From assembly GCF_000208745.1 (NCBI RefSeq), contig NC_030857.1, positions 8,985,159 through 9,049,158 of the forward strand: a stretch of DNA of 64,000 nt. The letters run 5' to 3'. Each line of letters begins with the position of its first letter. Position 1 is the stretch's first letter. Source of the stretch: Theobroma cacao (Eukaryota > Streptophyta > Magnoliopsida > Malvales > Malvaceae). The translations under genes and the position numbers were made by a program. Shown piece by piece: positions 22,895-34,486 of this stretch. The notes beneath the pieces are model-generated. The model had not been told where the DNA came from. It searched no databases and saw only the letters and a list, made by a program, of their open reading frames with translations.

Positions 22895-25081
22895 ACCAAA
22901 TTAAGCTTCGTGTTATACATAATCTATATATAATCACATGAAATTCTGATTCGGCATGCATATTGTTTTAACCTGCGAATTTTTAAAATCATCTAATCCT
23001 TGCTCCAAATGGGTTGCAAATGCAAGATGTGAGGCGCTAGCTGATCACAAAGTCACTGAATTATAGGAAATCTGCACGTGCTCTATGTGGTGAAATTTTA
23101 TTGTGTTCTTTTACCAAGGTTATACCAATGCCATTTTGTTACGCTTGTGCAAAAAGATTACAAAATGATAATTGATAAATACTTCTTGAAAATAATGAAG
23201 TTGGGCCACGGGATTGCATTTTTCACTAAACAATTATTGGTGTTTAACAAGCCCTACAATAAACAAAAGGTTCCATTAATTGATGGTCTAAAGTCTGTTA
23301 GTTTAAGCTTTAAATCCCTTACTATATAGACACCTTTATTGACAGTTAAAAAATTTATTACCACATTTGAAAAACGGTTGGTACAAGCCTTGTTGATATA
23401 GACCTAATTATTTTGAAAAGAAACTCCTACCATCGAAATAGGCATTTGTCCCTGTACCAATGGATCTTTTATCATTGACATGGATGTATAAATTGAAAGC
23501 AAAAATTTAATATTTAGTAAAATCTATATAAATTAATATTTTTGAAATTATGAAAATTTATTAGTTAATCGAGATATTATTTAATAGATAAATTAATAAT
23601 ATCATTATTTGTTATGAGTAAATTATTGAGAACGTTATGGAAATGATCAAAGAAGATGAAGTTGACGACAATAATTTTGTATTGGAGCATGTCTCGCGCA
23701 AAGATGCACTCAAAGTAACAATCACATTACCTAATTTTCTCTTGTAATACGAGAATATTATATTAAAATTTTTTAATGTATTAAGAAAAGTTAGAGATGG
23801 GATCTAAGGAAACATCAATTTCAAGAAAAAACAAATAATATTAGAATCATGTTACAAAGACTTTTAATTGAATCATGTATATATATATAAAATTTTGATG
23901 TATAGGAGATTATTAGTTTATATATCAAGTGAGATTTATATGTTTTTTTTGATATATTATCTTTTAAATTTAATAAATTATTAATTTACCATGTTAGTNC
24001 AAATAGATTATTAATTTATATATCAAGTGAGATTTATATGTTTTTTTTGATATATTATCTTTTAAATTTAATAAATTATTAATTTACCATGTTAGTTTCA
24101 AGTCAAAATCGATTAAAAATATTATTTAATTAAAATTATTAATTTATAAAAAGTATCATATCATATTAGTTGGACAACTTCTAAAACTTTATTATTTTGA
24201 TTATGGGAAAGAAATAATGAAGTGATGAGTAATCAAACCGTGAAGGAAATTTGTGGACAAACGATTGTACAATTATGAATTAGGTAGTGTGTAATGGGAT
24301 GAGCTTAGTGCTTAAGCCATGATTTAGTTGTGGACTTAAGGTTATAGCATTAATGCATTGGGCCAAGTTTGCCGGTAAAGGTTGTTGCTCGAGGGACCAT
24401 GTCTATTGTCTTTTTAGCAAGCACACAAACACAGAGCACATATTGATATATATATATATATATGAAAAGAAATCACTTTCTCATACCCACTTCTGCCAGT
24501 AGGATAGCTCCCGAGACAGGCCTAATTCCAGTACAAAACATAGGTAAGGGACATATATGTTTGATTGTGATTAGCAAAAGTGACAGAACCAGGGAAAAAA
24601 CATATATATTGGTTCCCCTTTTAACCTGTTATCCCACACAAGAACTAAAAAGTAACCTTAGCATTATGCTTGTAAATGGTGAATCCCATCACAATAGATT
24701 AGATATGGCTGGCAATGAAAAACTATTATCTATCTAACGCGCAGTGCACAAACCCCACCCCACCACTCACACCTACCTTTTCCACCATAAAGGTAATGAG
24801 AGCGGAGGTCAGGTCCTCCCTCCTTCCGCATATGATCAACAAAAGGAGCATTGGTCAATGGGATCAGTCTTGAGCTTATGTTACATCTCTGGGGAGAAAA
24901 GTGAGCATCAGTTAAACACTCAGTAGCTAGCATATGTACAAGATAGGTGCATTAGTTTAGTTGAGTCTAAGACTATATTTTAGTAATCAAATGGGGTTTG
25001 ATTTTGTTTAATGCACGAGAAACAGATACGTAACCTAGAAACAAAATTAGTACAAGGACAATCTTATTCTAAGGTACACGG
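22895..25081. other. intergenic DNA between the RING-H2 and NPF genes
   Basis: 3' UTR of the RING-H2 gene, then AT-rich DNA including a 98-bp tandem duplication (23908-24103) and an AT run at about 24449-24463. The part next to 25081 is the 3' flank of the minus-strand transporter gene. No further gene seen. Confidence 0.55.
23908..24103. repeat. 98-bp tandem duplication with an N at the joint
   Basis: Two nearly identical AT-rich units with period 98, containing TCAAGTGAGATTTATATG and CATGTTAGT. The only unresolved base (23999) lies at the end of the first unit, so an assembly artefact is possible. Confidence 0.8.
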
Positions 25082-28000
25082 CTACTTCCAGCTGCATCCA
25101 TTCATATGCTTCAAAGTTTCCCTGCCTCGGTTTTCGAGGTCTTGTTCTGGAGACTCATCATTTTGCCGAGGTGGTGACAGAGATGGGTTGTCAGAATAAT
25201 ATGAAGACCAGAAAAGATAATTGAAAAAGTTGACGAGGCTAAGGCCAGCTAACATCCAATAGAAAAAGTCCAGCCTATCCTTGTTGAGGTCATTGTCACT
25301 GAGCCAGCCACTGTGAGAGGAAGCGGATGTAATTCTGTTCACAAGGGAAACAAGTATGGAGCTAAGATAGAACCCAAAGGAGTAGGAGCAGTAAGTCATG
25401 GCCGTTAAAAATGATTGCATCCCCTCCAAGGACTGTTTATAGAAGAATTCTATGAGACCTACTGCGGTGAACATTTCTGATAGCCCAAAGATAAGAAATT
25501 GCGGAGCAATCCAAAAGATGGACACAGTTTCGTCGGAGATTCTTCTTTTTTTCTCCACCAGGGCAGCTGCAACCATTGAGAATGTTGCGATAAATAGCCC
25601 AATCCCAACCCTTTGTAAAGGAGTGATTCCAGAACTCCTTCCAGTGACTTTTCTAGCAACTGGCACGAAGACTGTTTCATATAGTGGGACAACAAAAATA
25701 AGCATGATGTAAGGAATAGATTGCAGGGAAGCTGGTGGAATTTTGAAGCCTTTGGCAATCTGGGTATTCATAGCGCTCCCTTGTTGGACTGAAAATGTTT
25801 GGAGCTGCGCCAAAATGGTGTTGAAAATTATGGTGCAGGCAAATATAGGAACAACCGAGATGATTATCTTCACTTGCTCCACTTGGGTCACGGTGCATAG
25901 TCTCCATGGACTCTCTTTTTCTCCATCCTGGATTTTGATACATGCCTTGTCAAGGAATCTACAATATGAATACGGTGAGAATCATTAGAATCATAACCCA
26001 AATTTAACTTAAGCTCGATTTTGTACAGGGAGATGCATGGTTACAAATATGACAGCAGTCCTGATCAAAACAGGACAAGATGCAGACACCTCAGGGTTGT
26101 GATGTTTCTGGTGGTTTCAAATTATATGTAGTAAAGTTTGAGGTCCACTGTTTCTCTTTTAGCATCATCCTATTTCTACCCGACCTCACCTGAACTTTTC
26201 AGTATGAAGAAGGTTGCTGACATTGGCCGACGTAGCAGGAACCTGGTTTTGGCTTCCATGGAGCATCTGTACATTTGAAGGGCAGATTTGCTTTCTTTTT
26301 GTTATTGCAGCCACAAAAACCTGTTAAAGGAAGAAAGCAAACAAAAGAGCAAAGGAAGATTAATTATAGCAGGAACCTGAAAAGGCTAACACTTTGTATA
26401 TAGTCATAGATGCAATATTCAGAAATCTAAATTCCTGATAATACAATGAATCAGACGTCACTATACTATGTTCACATCAAACAGTTTGTCCTTTAAATAC
26501 ATGCAAATTGTTGATAAAAAAAAAAAATAAATTAGCCGTCCAAACATAAAATAAATTGAAACAACTACTTTGGACTGTCCTAAAATGAATCAGAAGAAAG
26601 CAGAGCCACGACCATTACTCATGAATTTCAAATCAGGTGGGTAATATCGTTTATACATAAAAAAAAAAAACAGAAGATTTCATACCATTAGCTATGTTAA
26701 AAGTACAAATAGAAAGTTTAAAGTTTCTTTCTTTTCCTTTATTATTTTTAATAGGCATTAAGAAACAGAGAGGTTCATCTGGGCATAATAAAGAGAAAAT
26801 TTTTAGCTTTAAGGATAAAACTAAAGCAAACTTTGTTGCTTAACGAGCCTGGAGATGAAGAACCTCGCTAGAACCCAAAAGCTAGTGTACAGGAAAAGAC
26901 TGGATCGTTGTAAATTAAGCTCTCTCTAAAAAGAAGAACGCACCTGAGCAATTGGAGTGAAGATACTTCCTCTTGGTGGCTTGTTTCTATAAAGAAGCGT
27001 ACCCGAAATCAAGCTGATCATTCCCATTGCCATAGCAGCAGCTGAGACGCCAAATCCAACATCCATTCCGGAATGAGTTTGGACCCAAACGAGAAGAGTG
27101 AGTGCAATTAGCTCTCCCATGCAAAAAGCAAAGTATGCAATATTGAAGTAAGTTGAGAGCCTCCTGGATTGCTCCGTGTCTCCCCTTCTGAACTGGTCAG
27201 CACCAAGAGATACGATGTTGGGTTTGAGGCATCCACTTCCTAAAGCCACCACGTAGAGTGCAAGAAAGAATATCAAGGCCTTAGAGCCCTTTGCCTCCAG
27301 ACAATTTTCTCCATCAGAGACCATATCACAATGGGGCGGCCTCAGTTGTGGAAGATGTGCTTGAATACAAAGTAATATAAAACCCTGCAAACATTGTCAT
27401 AGTTTGGCATAAGAAATTAAACATGCCAAGCCAGCAGGCTTCTGTCCAACTAAACAATGCTGGAAAACAATGGTCTGTAGAATAAAACCATCACCTTGTA
27501 GCTTATTTATGGAGAGCAAAGGCATATTAATAATATGAAACTTTTTCTTTAATCTTCAGAGATAAAGATTAAACTGCTGTATTAAGACCAGCTTGCAAAA
27601 TTTGATATGGATTAGCTGGGATCTCAACAAAGACAAGAACCTAGAGTAGCCAAATTCAAGATAGTGCTGAGATTACGAAAGATCGAGCAAATACAAAAAT
27701 ACAAAAATTCTCTGAAACGGAGCGTGTCAGAGAGAAACAGCACTTACAGAGAGCTCCACAAATCCAAAAATTAACATGGTCCAGAAGCTCCCAAGATACG
27801 AATCTGAGAGGAACCCACCAACTAGTGAGAGGAGGAACACAGTGCCTATGAAGTTGGTGACTATGTTGGCAGACTTGGATAAAGGAAAATGCATCTCATT
27901 GAAAACATAAGTTATTAGATTGTTCCCAACAGCAGCAATTGCCATCATCTCGAATGCTTGAAGACCTGAAATCAACCACCAGGAACATAAAAATTTCCAT

Positions 28001-28503
28001 TCGTAAGAAATTCCACATAAGCATAAAAGAAAAAAGTATGGGAATTCCACCGTTAAATTAGGACAATAGTATGAGTATCCACTCTTCACTTCCCTACTGA
28101 AAGTAATTACACTAAAACTGAACTAAGAAGATGATTAGCAATCTTATGTAAACTAAACAGCCAGTATGGTCAAACTGTCTTGCTAAATCTGCTTCGAGAA
28201 AGAGGCAACAGTTCAAAAGAAATGAAAAGGAAATTGTTTGTGAGATATGGTGCATTCAAATGGCAAGACTTGTCTATCTTGCAATTTCACACGAGCAAAG
28301 ATTAAGAGAGCAACAAGACATAGGTGCCAGCTCAAGCACACGAATGTAACTATATGCACCGGAGAGAGAGGAAAAGAGAGGAAGAGACCAAGGACGAATA
28401 CAGCAGCAGTCATTCCACCATGCTTGTTAGCCTTGCAGGGTCTGCCTCTCCAATCAACAGATAACTCCATAACACCAGACATGGAATCTCCTTTGAATTT
28501 CAT
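25082..28503 (-). CDS. NRT1/PTR family (NPF4-like) membrane transporter, 5 exons
   Basis: Minus-strand exons: 28503-28389, 27965-27748, 27384-26944, 26320-26190, 25958-25082; GT-AG junctions and phases all fit, 1782 nt, 593 aa, the usual NPF length. The N-terminal V-D-W-R-G-R-P motif is followed by the MFS-type twelve-helix body. Family landmarks include F-N-x-A-Y-F-A-F-x-M-G-E, Y-R-N-K-P-P-R-G-S, the long central cytoplasmic loop (exon 4 and start of exon 5), P-Q-F-L-I-F-G-x-x-E-M-F-T and S-F-G-F-Y. From memory it is closest to Arabidopsis NPF4.3/NPF4.4. NPF proteins import nitrate, peptides or hormones; NPF4 members include ABA transporters, but the substrate here is unknown. The usual helix-1 E-x-x-E-R/K motif reads E-M-M-A-I. 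The first in-frame ATG is used. Confidence 0.92.
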
Positions 28504-28514
28504 TCTTGTCTTCC

Positions 28515-28557
<43 letters not shown>
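28515..28557. repeat. compound (CT)n(AT)n microsatellite in the NPF 5' leader/promoter
   Basis: About 13 CT units (28515-28540) directly followed by about 8 AT units (28541-28557) and further AT-rich repeats to about 28583. On the transcribed minus strand this is a TATATA stretch followed by a GA tract 12 bp before the ATG, so it probably contains the TATA box and leader. Confidence 0.85.
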
Positions 28558-28599
28558 AAATATATATATTATATATTATATATCCTCTCCAAATGTAAA

Positions 28600-31239
28600 T
28601 ATATGGTGTCTATTATTCAAGACAATCACTTGACAGCGTCCTTTCCAGAGCCTTTCTTTTGCAATTTGGAGACAATATTCCAATGTGGGTTACCCTCATA
28701 TTTATAATCTTATTGTTAGTCTTGGCTCTCCTCGCCAAGTTGACTAAGCAGTAGTGGCATGTCCCATCCATTACATGATTGTGCTCAAACTGAGCCAAGC
28801 AAGTCAGCTTGCACAATGAGTTAATAGCAATAGTAAGTAGAATAGCTCTGGATCTTCCCAAGCGCTAGAATCTAGATATTGATGGTTCCGCTGCCATGAA
28901 GAGTACACGAAAGCCAAAAACTGTTCATTCGTATATCATGATTATTTTGGCCGGAATGTGGGTCATAGGCCTTAGTTAATCGTAAAGTGAAGTAAGAATT
29001 CCATTCCCTTGTGTTCCTCTTAATGAATTGAGTCATAAAAATAGCTTTGGAAATTGCATTCTCAGTTTCAATTTCCCCAAAGTCAGACATATACGGTTCC
29101 CTTTTCTTTTTCATATTCTTTCTGTCTAGCATGGGCAAAGGTTTCAAAGTTTATGTATTTCCCGACCAATTGTGGAAGCATGGAACCTAGGATTATAAGA
29201 GTCCAATTGCTAGATCCACTTAGCTTTTTCTTGATAATGAGGATACAACGAAGCTGTAAGATTACAGGACTGAAAAGTTCTCAATTTGATGGGCTGCGCC
29301 ATTAACTAAGTGCACAGGGGAGATGCATGTGTTTTTCTGTGTTCCTTCTGCCATCCTAAACCCAATGGATCATTCATCATAAGTTCTATAACGTTCCTTT
29401 TCTTTGTGACATCTTATTCTACCTAGCTAATACAAGCTATATATTCTGCAAATGTCTAGCATATCAACGAGATAAACCAGCTCACATATGTACTTGTACA
29501 CTTATATTTTATATGGGTTAATATTTGATGCATTGATACTGTGTATAGTTTCTATACATTGTCAGGTCACCAAATCTTGAAAGAACAAATAAGACACTGT
29601 GACCTCATTAATGAGGTATTAAGAGTTTTCTTTTGAAAGATGAGGTATTAAGATTTGATCAGTGTATCAAATATTAATCCATCTTATATAACCTTAAATT
29701 CTCTCTTCTTTCTTTCTTTCTTCAAGTCAAATATGCGTTTGCTTCCATTATTGGCAGAGGAAAAACAAATTATTCATTTGCCATTGACATTGATGTAATC
29801 TATTGTTCATTCATTAATGAAATATATATGTCTTATAAAAAAAAAGAAGTGAATTATGCATTTAAGTGTTTTGTACAAGAGTTTAAGCAATTTAGTCATT
29901 TACTGTAATGCATTGTGGGTTTAAGCAAGTATTTTGTACAAATCCAATGGCATCAAATTAAACATCCTTTATGTACTAAGTCTACAGTTTGTAACACCAG
30001 GTATATCCCCAAGCCTAGCTTCACAATGTCCTCCAAGCAGTCACAAAGGGTCCACGTCCTGATCAACTACATAAATTCTCCCTATGCAGCAAGCACACAT
30101 GAAATATATTTCATGAAGAAGCTAGCATTATACTTAAGTTTAGAATAATAAGGGAAAAGGAATATAGTGGGCAATACGCGGAGAATGAGAGCTACAGCTA
30201 TATTTGGTCTCACTTGCAAATTAAGTGGGTATAGTTTAGAAATACAAAAATGTTTGATAGAATCAAATGGTGTCTCTGTTGCGCGACACATTTTGATAAT
30301 TCATATCCAAAGTGGCAAACATTGAAACTTGCTGTTGCCGTGATCGCCGGCTTTGGCACCTCTTCCATTTGCCTCTTTCACAGCATGCAATTAGACTTGC
30401 ACAGCCCAAATAGTAGATATGGCTATATCAACTTTAATTCCAAAAACTAAGGCTAAGGCTTTCTTTCCCTTTTATTTTTTTTGTCCATTGTCAATCCAAC
30501 TATGAGATATTAAACCTTTACTTATAAAATTTATATTATGTCATTATTTTATTTTTCTATGTTCGACTTTCAACCATTTAGCACATTGTATCTGAATGAT
30601 ATAATAATGAGCCAAGTCTTTGTGTTGACTCAAACAATTAAGTGGCCGGTAGGGTTTACTTTTTGAATAATATTGAGGCAATTTCATGATTATTAATGCT
30701 TTCAACGCCCAATTTCTCTCTCATGTGTGCACCTATTTGAGTTAAACAAATAAATGTAGCTAATACATATATAGGCATACGCCCGCTTTAAGTATATATA
30801 TGATTTAGAGGCATGCACTTTTGAACATTGGGAAAGACCATCCATCCCTTACAAAAATAAAAAAAAACAACATTAATTTGAATATATAACCGACCAGGGG
30901 ACCAAACTTGACCCTAAAAAGCTGCTTTCTATTTGTTTATTTAAAGAATTACTTGGTGTGGGGTTCCAAGGAAGCTACAATATTTATCTACCAGATGATC
31001 ACACCGAATCTTGGAATAATGTATTTTATGCATACTTTTGAGTTTCCATTTGCGAAGCTTTTCTGTGCAAACACTAAGGAAAAAGGGAAGCAGACATGGA
31101 GATTGTGCTTTCCTTGGTGCATTCTTCTCCTCTCAACTAAGAGAAGGGATAGGGCTGTAGTTCTTTCTTCATCTTCTTCTTCATTCACATCCTTTTTTTT
31201 TTTTTTTTTTTCTTGAGAGGAATCATTACCAACATAAGG
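28600..31239. other. intergenic DNA 5' of the NPF gene
   Basis: Less AT-biased DNA near 28600-29400 (likely upstream regulatory region of the NPF gene), then ordinary AT-rich DNA and a run of about 23 T at 31190-31211. Small ORFs here have no family features. No gene or clear transposon seen. Confidence 0.5.
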
Positions 31240-31244
31240 CATGT

Positions 31245-31542
31245 TGTTAATTCCATAGACACCAAGTTAAGATTGGCATGACAAGAGTTGAAATACGAAA
31301 GAAAAATACGTGAGATAAAAAGAGGAAAAAACTGATGATACTTTCTACGATTTCCCAAACTGAGTTTAAGTATTTATACTACAGGTAACTATAGTGGTTA
31401 TGTTAACTATACACCCTAACAATCAATTAACCGTAGTTAATTATATTTACATGCTCAACAGAAGTTAAGTTATCAGCACACATTAAGCACGTGCTCAAGC
31501 CCTTTTCTCTTCTTTACTGCTACTTATAGGCCTTTCTTTACA
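31245..31542 (-). repeat. 3' LTR of the second copia element
   Basis: 298 bp from TGTTAATTCCATAG to CCTTTCTTTACA on the plus strand. The adjoining purine tract GAGGGAGAG on the minus strand (31543-31551) is the polypurine tract. Confidence 0.85.
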
Positions 31543-31559
31543 CTCTCCCTCAAGATGAG

Positions 31560-33127
31560 TGTGTATGTTCAAAACACTCATCTTGTTCAACAAAAACTGA
31601 AATTGTTTTGGCAGCAAAGATTTTGTAAAAATATCAGCTAACTACAAATCTATTTGCGCATAACTTCGCTTGATAATTCCAGCTAGCACTTTCTCTCTGA
31701 TGAAGTGATAATTAATTTCAATATGTTTTCTTCTTTCGTGGAAAACGAGAATTTTACAAATACTCATAGCTGACTGACTATCACACTTCATATTACTACA
31801 GCATTGGTGTGATTAATTCCATAGCCTTTCAGCAAAGACAAAAGCTAAATGATTTCACAACAGGTTGTAGACATTGCTCTATGTTAGCCTTTGTCGAACT
31901 TTTTGCTACCACTGATTGTTTCCTTGATTTTCAGCTTAACAAAGCATTTCCAAGAAATATTGCATACCTTGTCATTGATCTTCTTGTTGTTGGGCAACCA
32001 ACCCAATCACTGTCACAATAAGCTTGCAACTGCATGTCAGAAGATGAAGGCAATAATATGCCTTGTCCAAGTGACCCCTTTAAGTACTTTAAAACTCTGT
32101 AGGTTGCTTACAGATGTATATTTCTAGGTCTATCCGTGAATTGTGATAAGATTTGTACTCCATAAACAATGTTCGGCCTAGTAAATGTCAAGTACAACAG
32201 CTTACCAACCAATTTTCTGTATCCTGAATTATTTTTCAACAAATCTTCATTAGTAGCAGGAACTAACTTGTAATTATATTCAACCGGTGTGGATGCAAGC
32301 TTATTCCCTAATAAACCATGTTCTTCTATCAAGCCTAATGCATATTTTCTTTGTCATAGTAGAATACCATCATGTGATCTAGCTATCTTTATGCCAAGGA
32401 AATATTAGGTGCACCAATGTCTTTCAATTTGAACTTTAATCTCAAGAATTGTTTTACTTCATTCTCAGCATCTATAGAAGAACTTGCAACCATAATATCA
32501 TCAACATATACTAACAATGCAACAACGTTTCCATTTAAACATCTTTTAGTAAAAAGAGAATAATCCAATTTTAATTGCACAAAACCAAACTGTAGTAAAG
32601 TTTCTATAAATTTGGCATTCCACTATCTGGATGCTTATTTAAGACCATATAACAATTTCTGAAGTTTACAAACTAATTTGCACGCTGGTGGACATTCCCC
32701 TTTAGGCTCATAACCTTATAAAATCTCTATATAAACATCCTCAATTAAATCACAATTAAGAAAAATATTATTTAGGTTGAGTTGTAATAACAACGAGCCA
32801 TGAACAGCAACTAATGCTAAAAATGTACTGATAGCGGTTTGTTTAGCTATTGGACTAAATGTATCTTAATAATCAAAATCCTCTTTTTGAGTGTACCCCT
32901 TAGCAACTAACCTTACCTTAAACCTATCACCATTGCCATCAGCCTTAATTTTCACTTTATAAACCCATTTGCATCCAATAGTTTTAAAATAAGAAGGAAC
33001 AGATGAATTTACATGCCATATATATCATTAGGAATCAAATCCAAGTCCATTTACTATGATTTTCTCAGTTTCCATCAAGCCATTTTTTAAAGGAACTATA
33101 CTTTTCAATAACCGGTTTCGATATCCA
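31560..33127 (-). pseudogene. copia RT-RNase H remnant
   Basis: Minus-strand fragments in order: G-C-K-W-V-Y-K-V-K and L-V-A-K-G-Y-T-Q-K-E (about 32980-32880), L-L-Y-G-L-K (near 32650), the RT active site V-Y-V-D-D (about 32510), the linker P-V-E-Y (32290), and RNase H with C-D-S-D-W-V-G-C-P (about 32000). Stops and frameshifts occur throughout. The fragment is cut on its 5' side by the truncated gypsy LTR at 33128. Confidence 0.8.
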
Positions 33128-34181
33128 ACATCATAATTCATCAATTCCTAGCTAAATAACTTGAATTACAACCAAATCCATCATCAACATGCCCTATAGA
33201 AAATTCGGCCAAATGAGGGTGGTTGAAGAACATGTGATTTTCTTGCTTGTTTTTCCTTCCAAACATCACAAAATGACTAAAAACACTAAGATATTATGAA
33301 ATCTAGCAAAATTCATCACCAAAACTTCTCTCTCTAGATTTGGCCAACAAAGCTTCCCTCTTGAAAACTTGAATTTCAATCATGGAGAATGAAAAGGAAT
33401 GCATGAGAAAGCTAGATCACAAGCTAAAATTAAAAAAATCTTACCTTTACTTGCTTGATTCCTTGAAATCCACAAATTTTCTCTTGAATTTTGACTCTAG
33501 GTTTTTGTTCTTCTTTTCTTCATTTGTTCTTGCTATGGCCGGCCATAAGAATGAGAAATGGGCTGATTTTGTGCTAATTTATAAGGAAAATAATAAAGAA
33601 ATAAAAGCTTGACACTTGTCACCTTACCATTGGTCCATTTTTAAATTCTTAACTATTAAGCTTTCTTTCTCTACCACATAAAATCCTTCAATTATCCATG
33701 ATAATATTGGGTAAAATCCATGTGCTAGACAAGTGTTGGGTGGTGTAAAATTACAATTTTGNGGACACGTGAAATGATCGTTTTGCTCTTATACTCGAAA
33801 AATGTCGAAATTGAAATTTTTCACTCCACAATTTCAAATTATGCTCCAAATAGTCAAACTTGATCAAAAATCTCATCCAACATCCCAATTTTGCCCTTGG
33901 GTGGCAAAATGACCATTTTGCCTCTACAGTATGAAAATTCCCGAATTAACTCCAAATCAATCCTCGAATTTCGAATCATCATATTAAGACATTCTAAGAT
34001 TCAATAACTCTCAAATACATCGTAAAATCTTTATTTGGCCTAGTTCGAGGCTTTAATCAACTTAATTGTACCACTAGGTACAATACCGACTTTTAACGAT
34101 TTTTTGATACATTCACTTATGCATACATTCTATCAAGCACATGAATGACATGAGAAGTATATCATAGAGTAGGGCTTGACA
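33128..34181 (-). repeat. truncated Tekay-family LTR (copy A1)
   Basis: Matches about 51150-52209 of the complete LTR and has the LTR 5' end (TGTCAAGCCC on the minus strand) at 34181. About 1.9 kb of the LTR 3' part is missing. The left limit is approximate, where similarity to the copia RT begins. Contains an unresolved base at 33762. Confidence 0.8.
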
Positions 34182-34486
34182 ATAAGTTTTTAACTTGTCC
34201 TTTGATAGGAGAAATTGTGAAACTTGCTTGACAATGTGACCCTTAGTGGATTCTTGATAGTCAATAGCAATTGTGCTATTAGAAGAAGCCATTCATCTTT
34301 TGAAACTTCCCTTCGATTTAGTTAACTTGAATCCCTTAGGAAACCCTATGAGCTTGTAGCATTTCTCCTTAATATGTTCATTTTTATTATAATGGGAACA
34401 GACCGGGTTAGTGTTTTTTTTCTTGCTTTCTAATGTTATTACCATAGTTGAAGTTTCAAGGTTTAATTAATGGTTGTGATTGCATT
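34182..34486 (-). pseudogene. copia gag zinc-knuckle segment
   Basis: On the minus strand, about 34410-34290 encodes C-S-H-Y-N-K-N-E-H-I-K-E-K-C-Y-K-L followed by I-G-F-P-K-G-F-K, the knuckle region of copia gag; the second knuckle Cys reads Tyr. This 305-bp island belongs to the surrounding copia element and lies between the two gypsy LTRs. Confidence 0.75.

Noticed and set aside
24462..24737. 91-codon plus-strand ORF between the RING-H2 and NPF genes
   Set aside because: Starts in an AT repeat, has no family feature and lies in intergenic DNA; likely chance.
25452..25988. Plus-strand ORFs of 81-86 codons
   Set aside because: Antisense shadows of the last NPF exon.
30908..31216. 102-codon ORF ending in Ser/Phe runs
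   Set aside because: The tail is a translated T-rich low-complexity tract; no domain.
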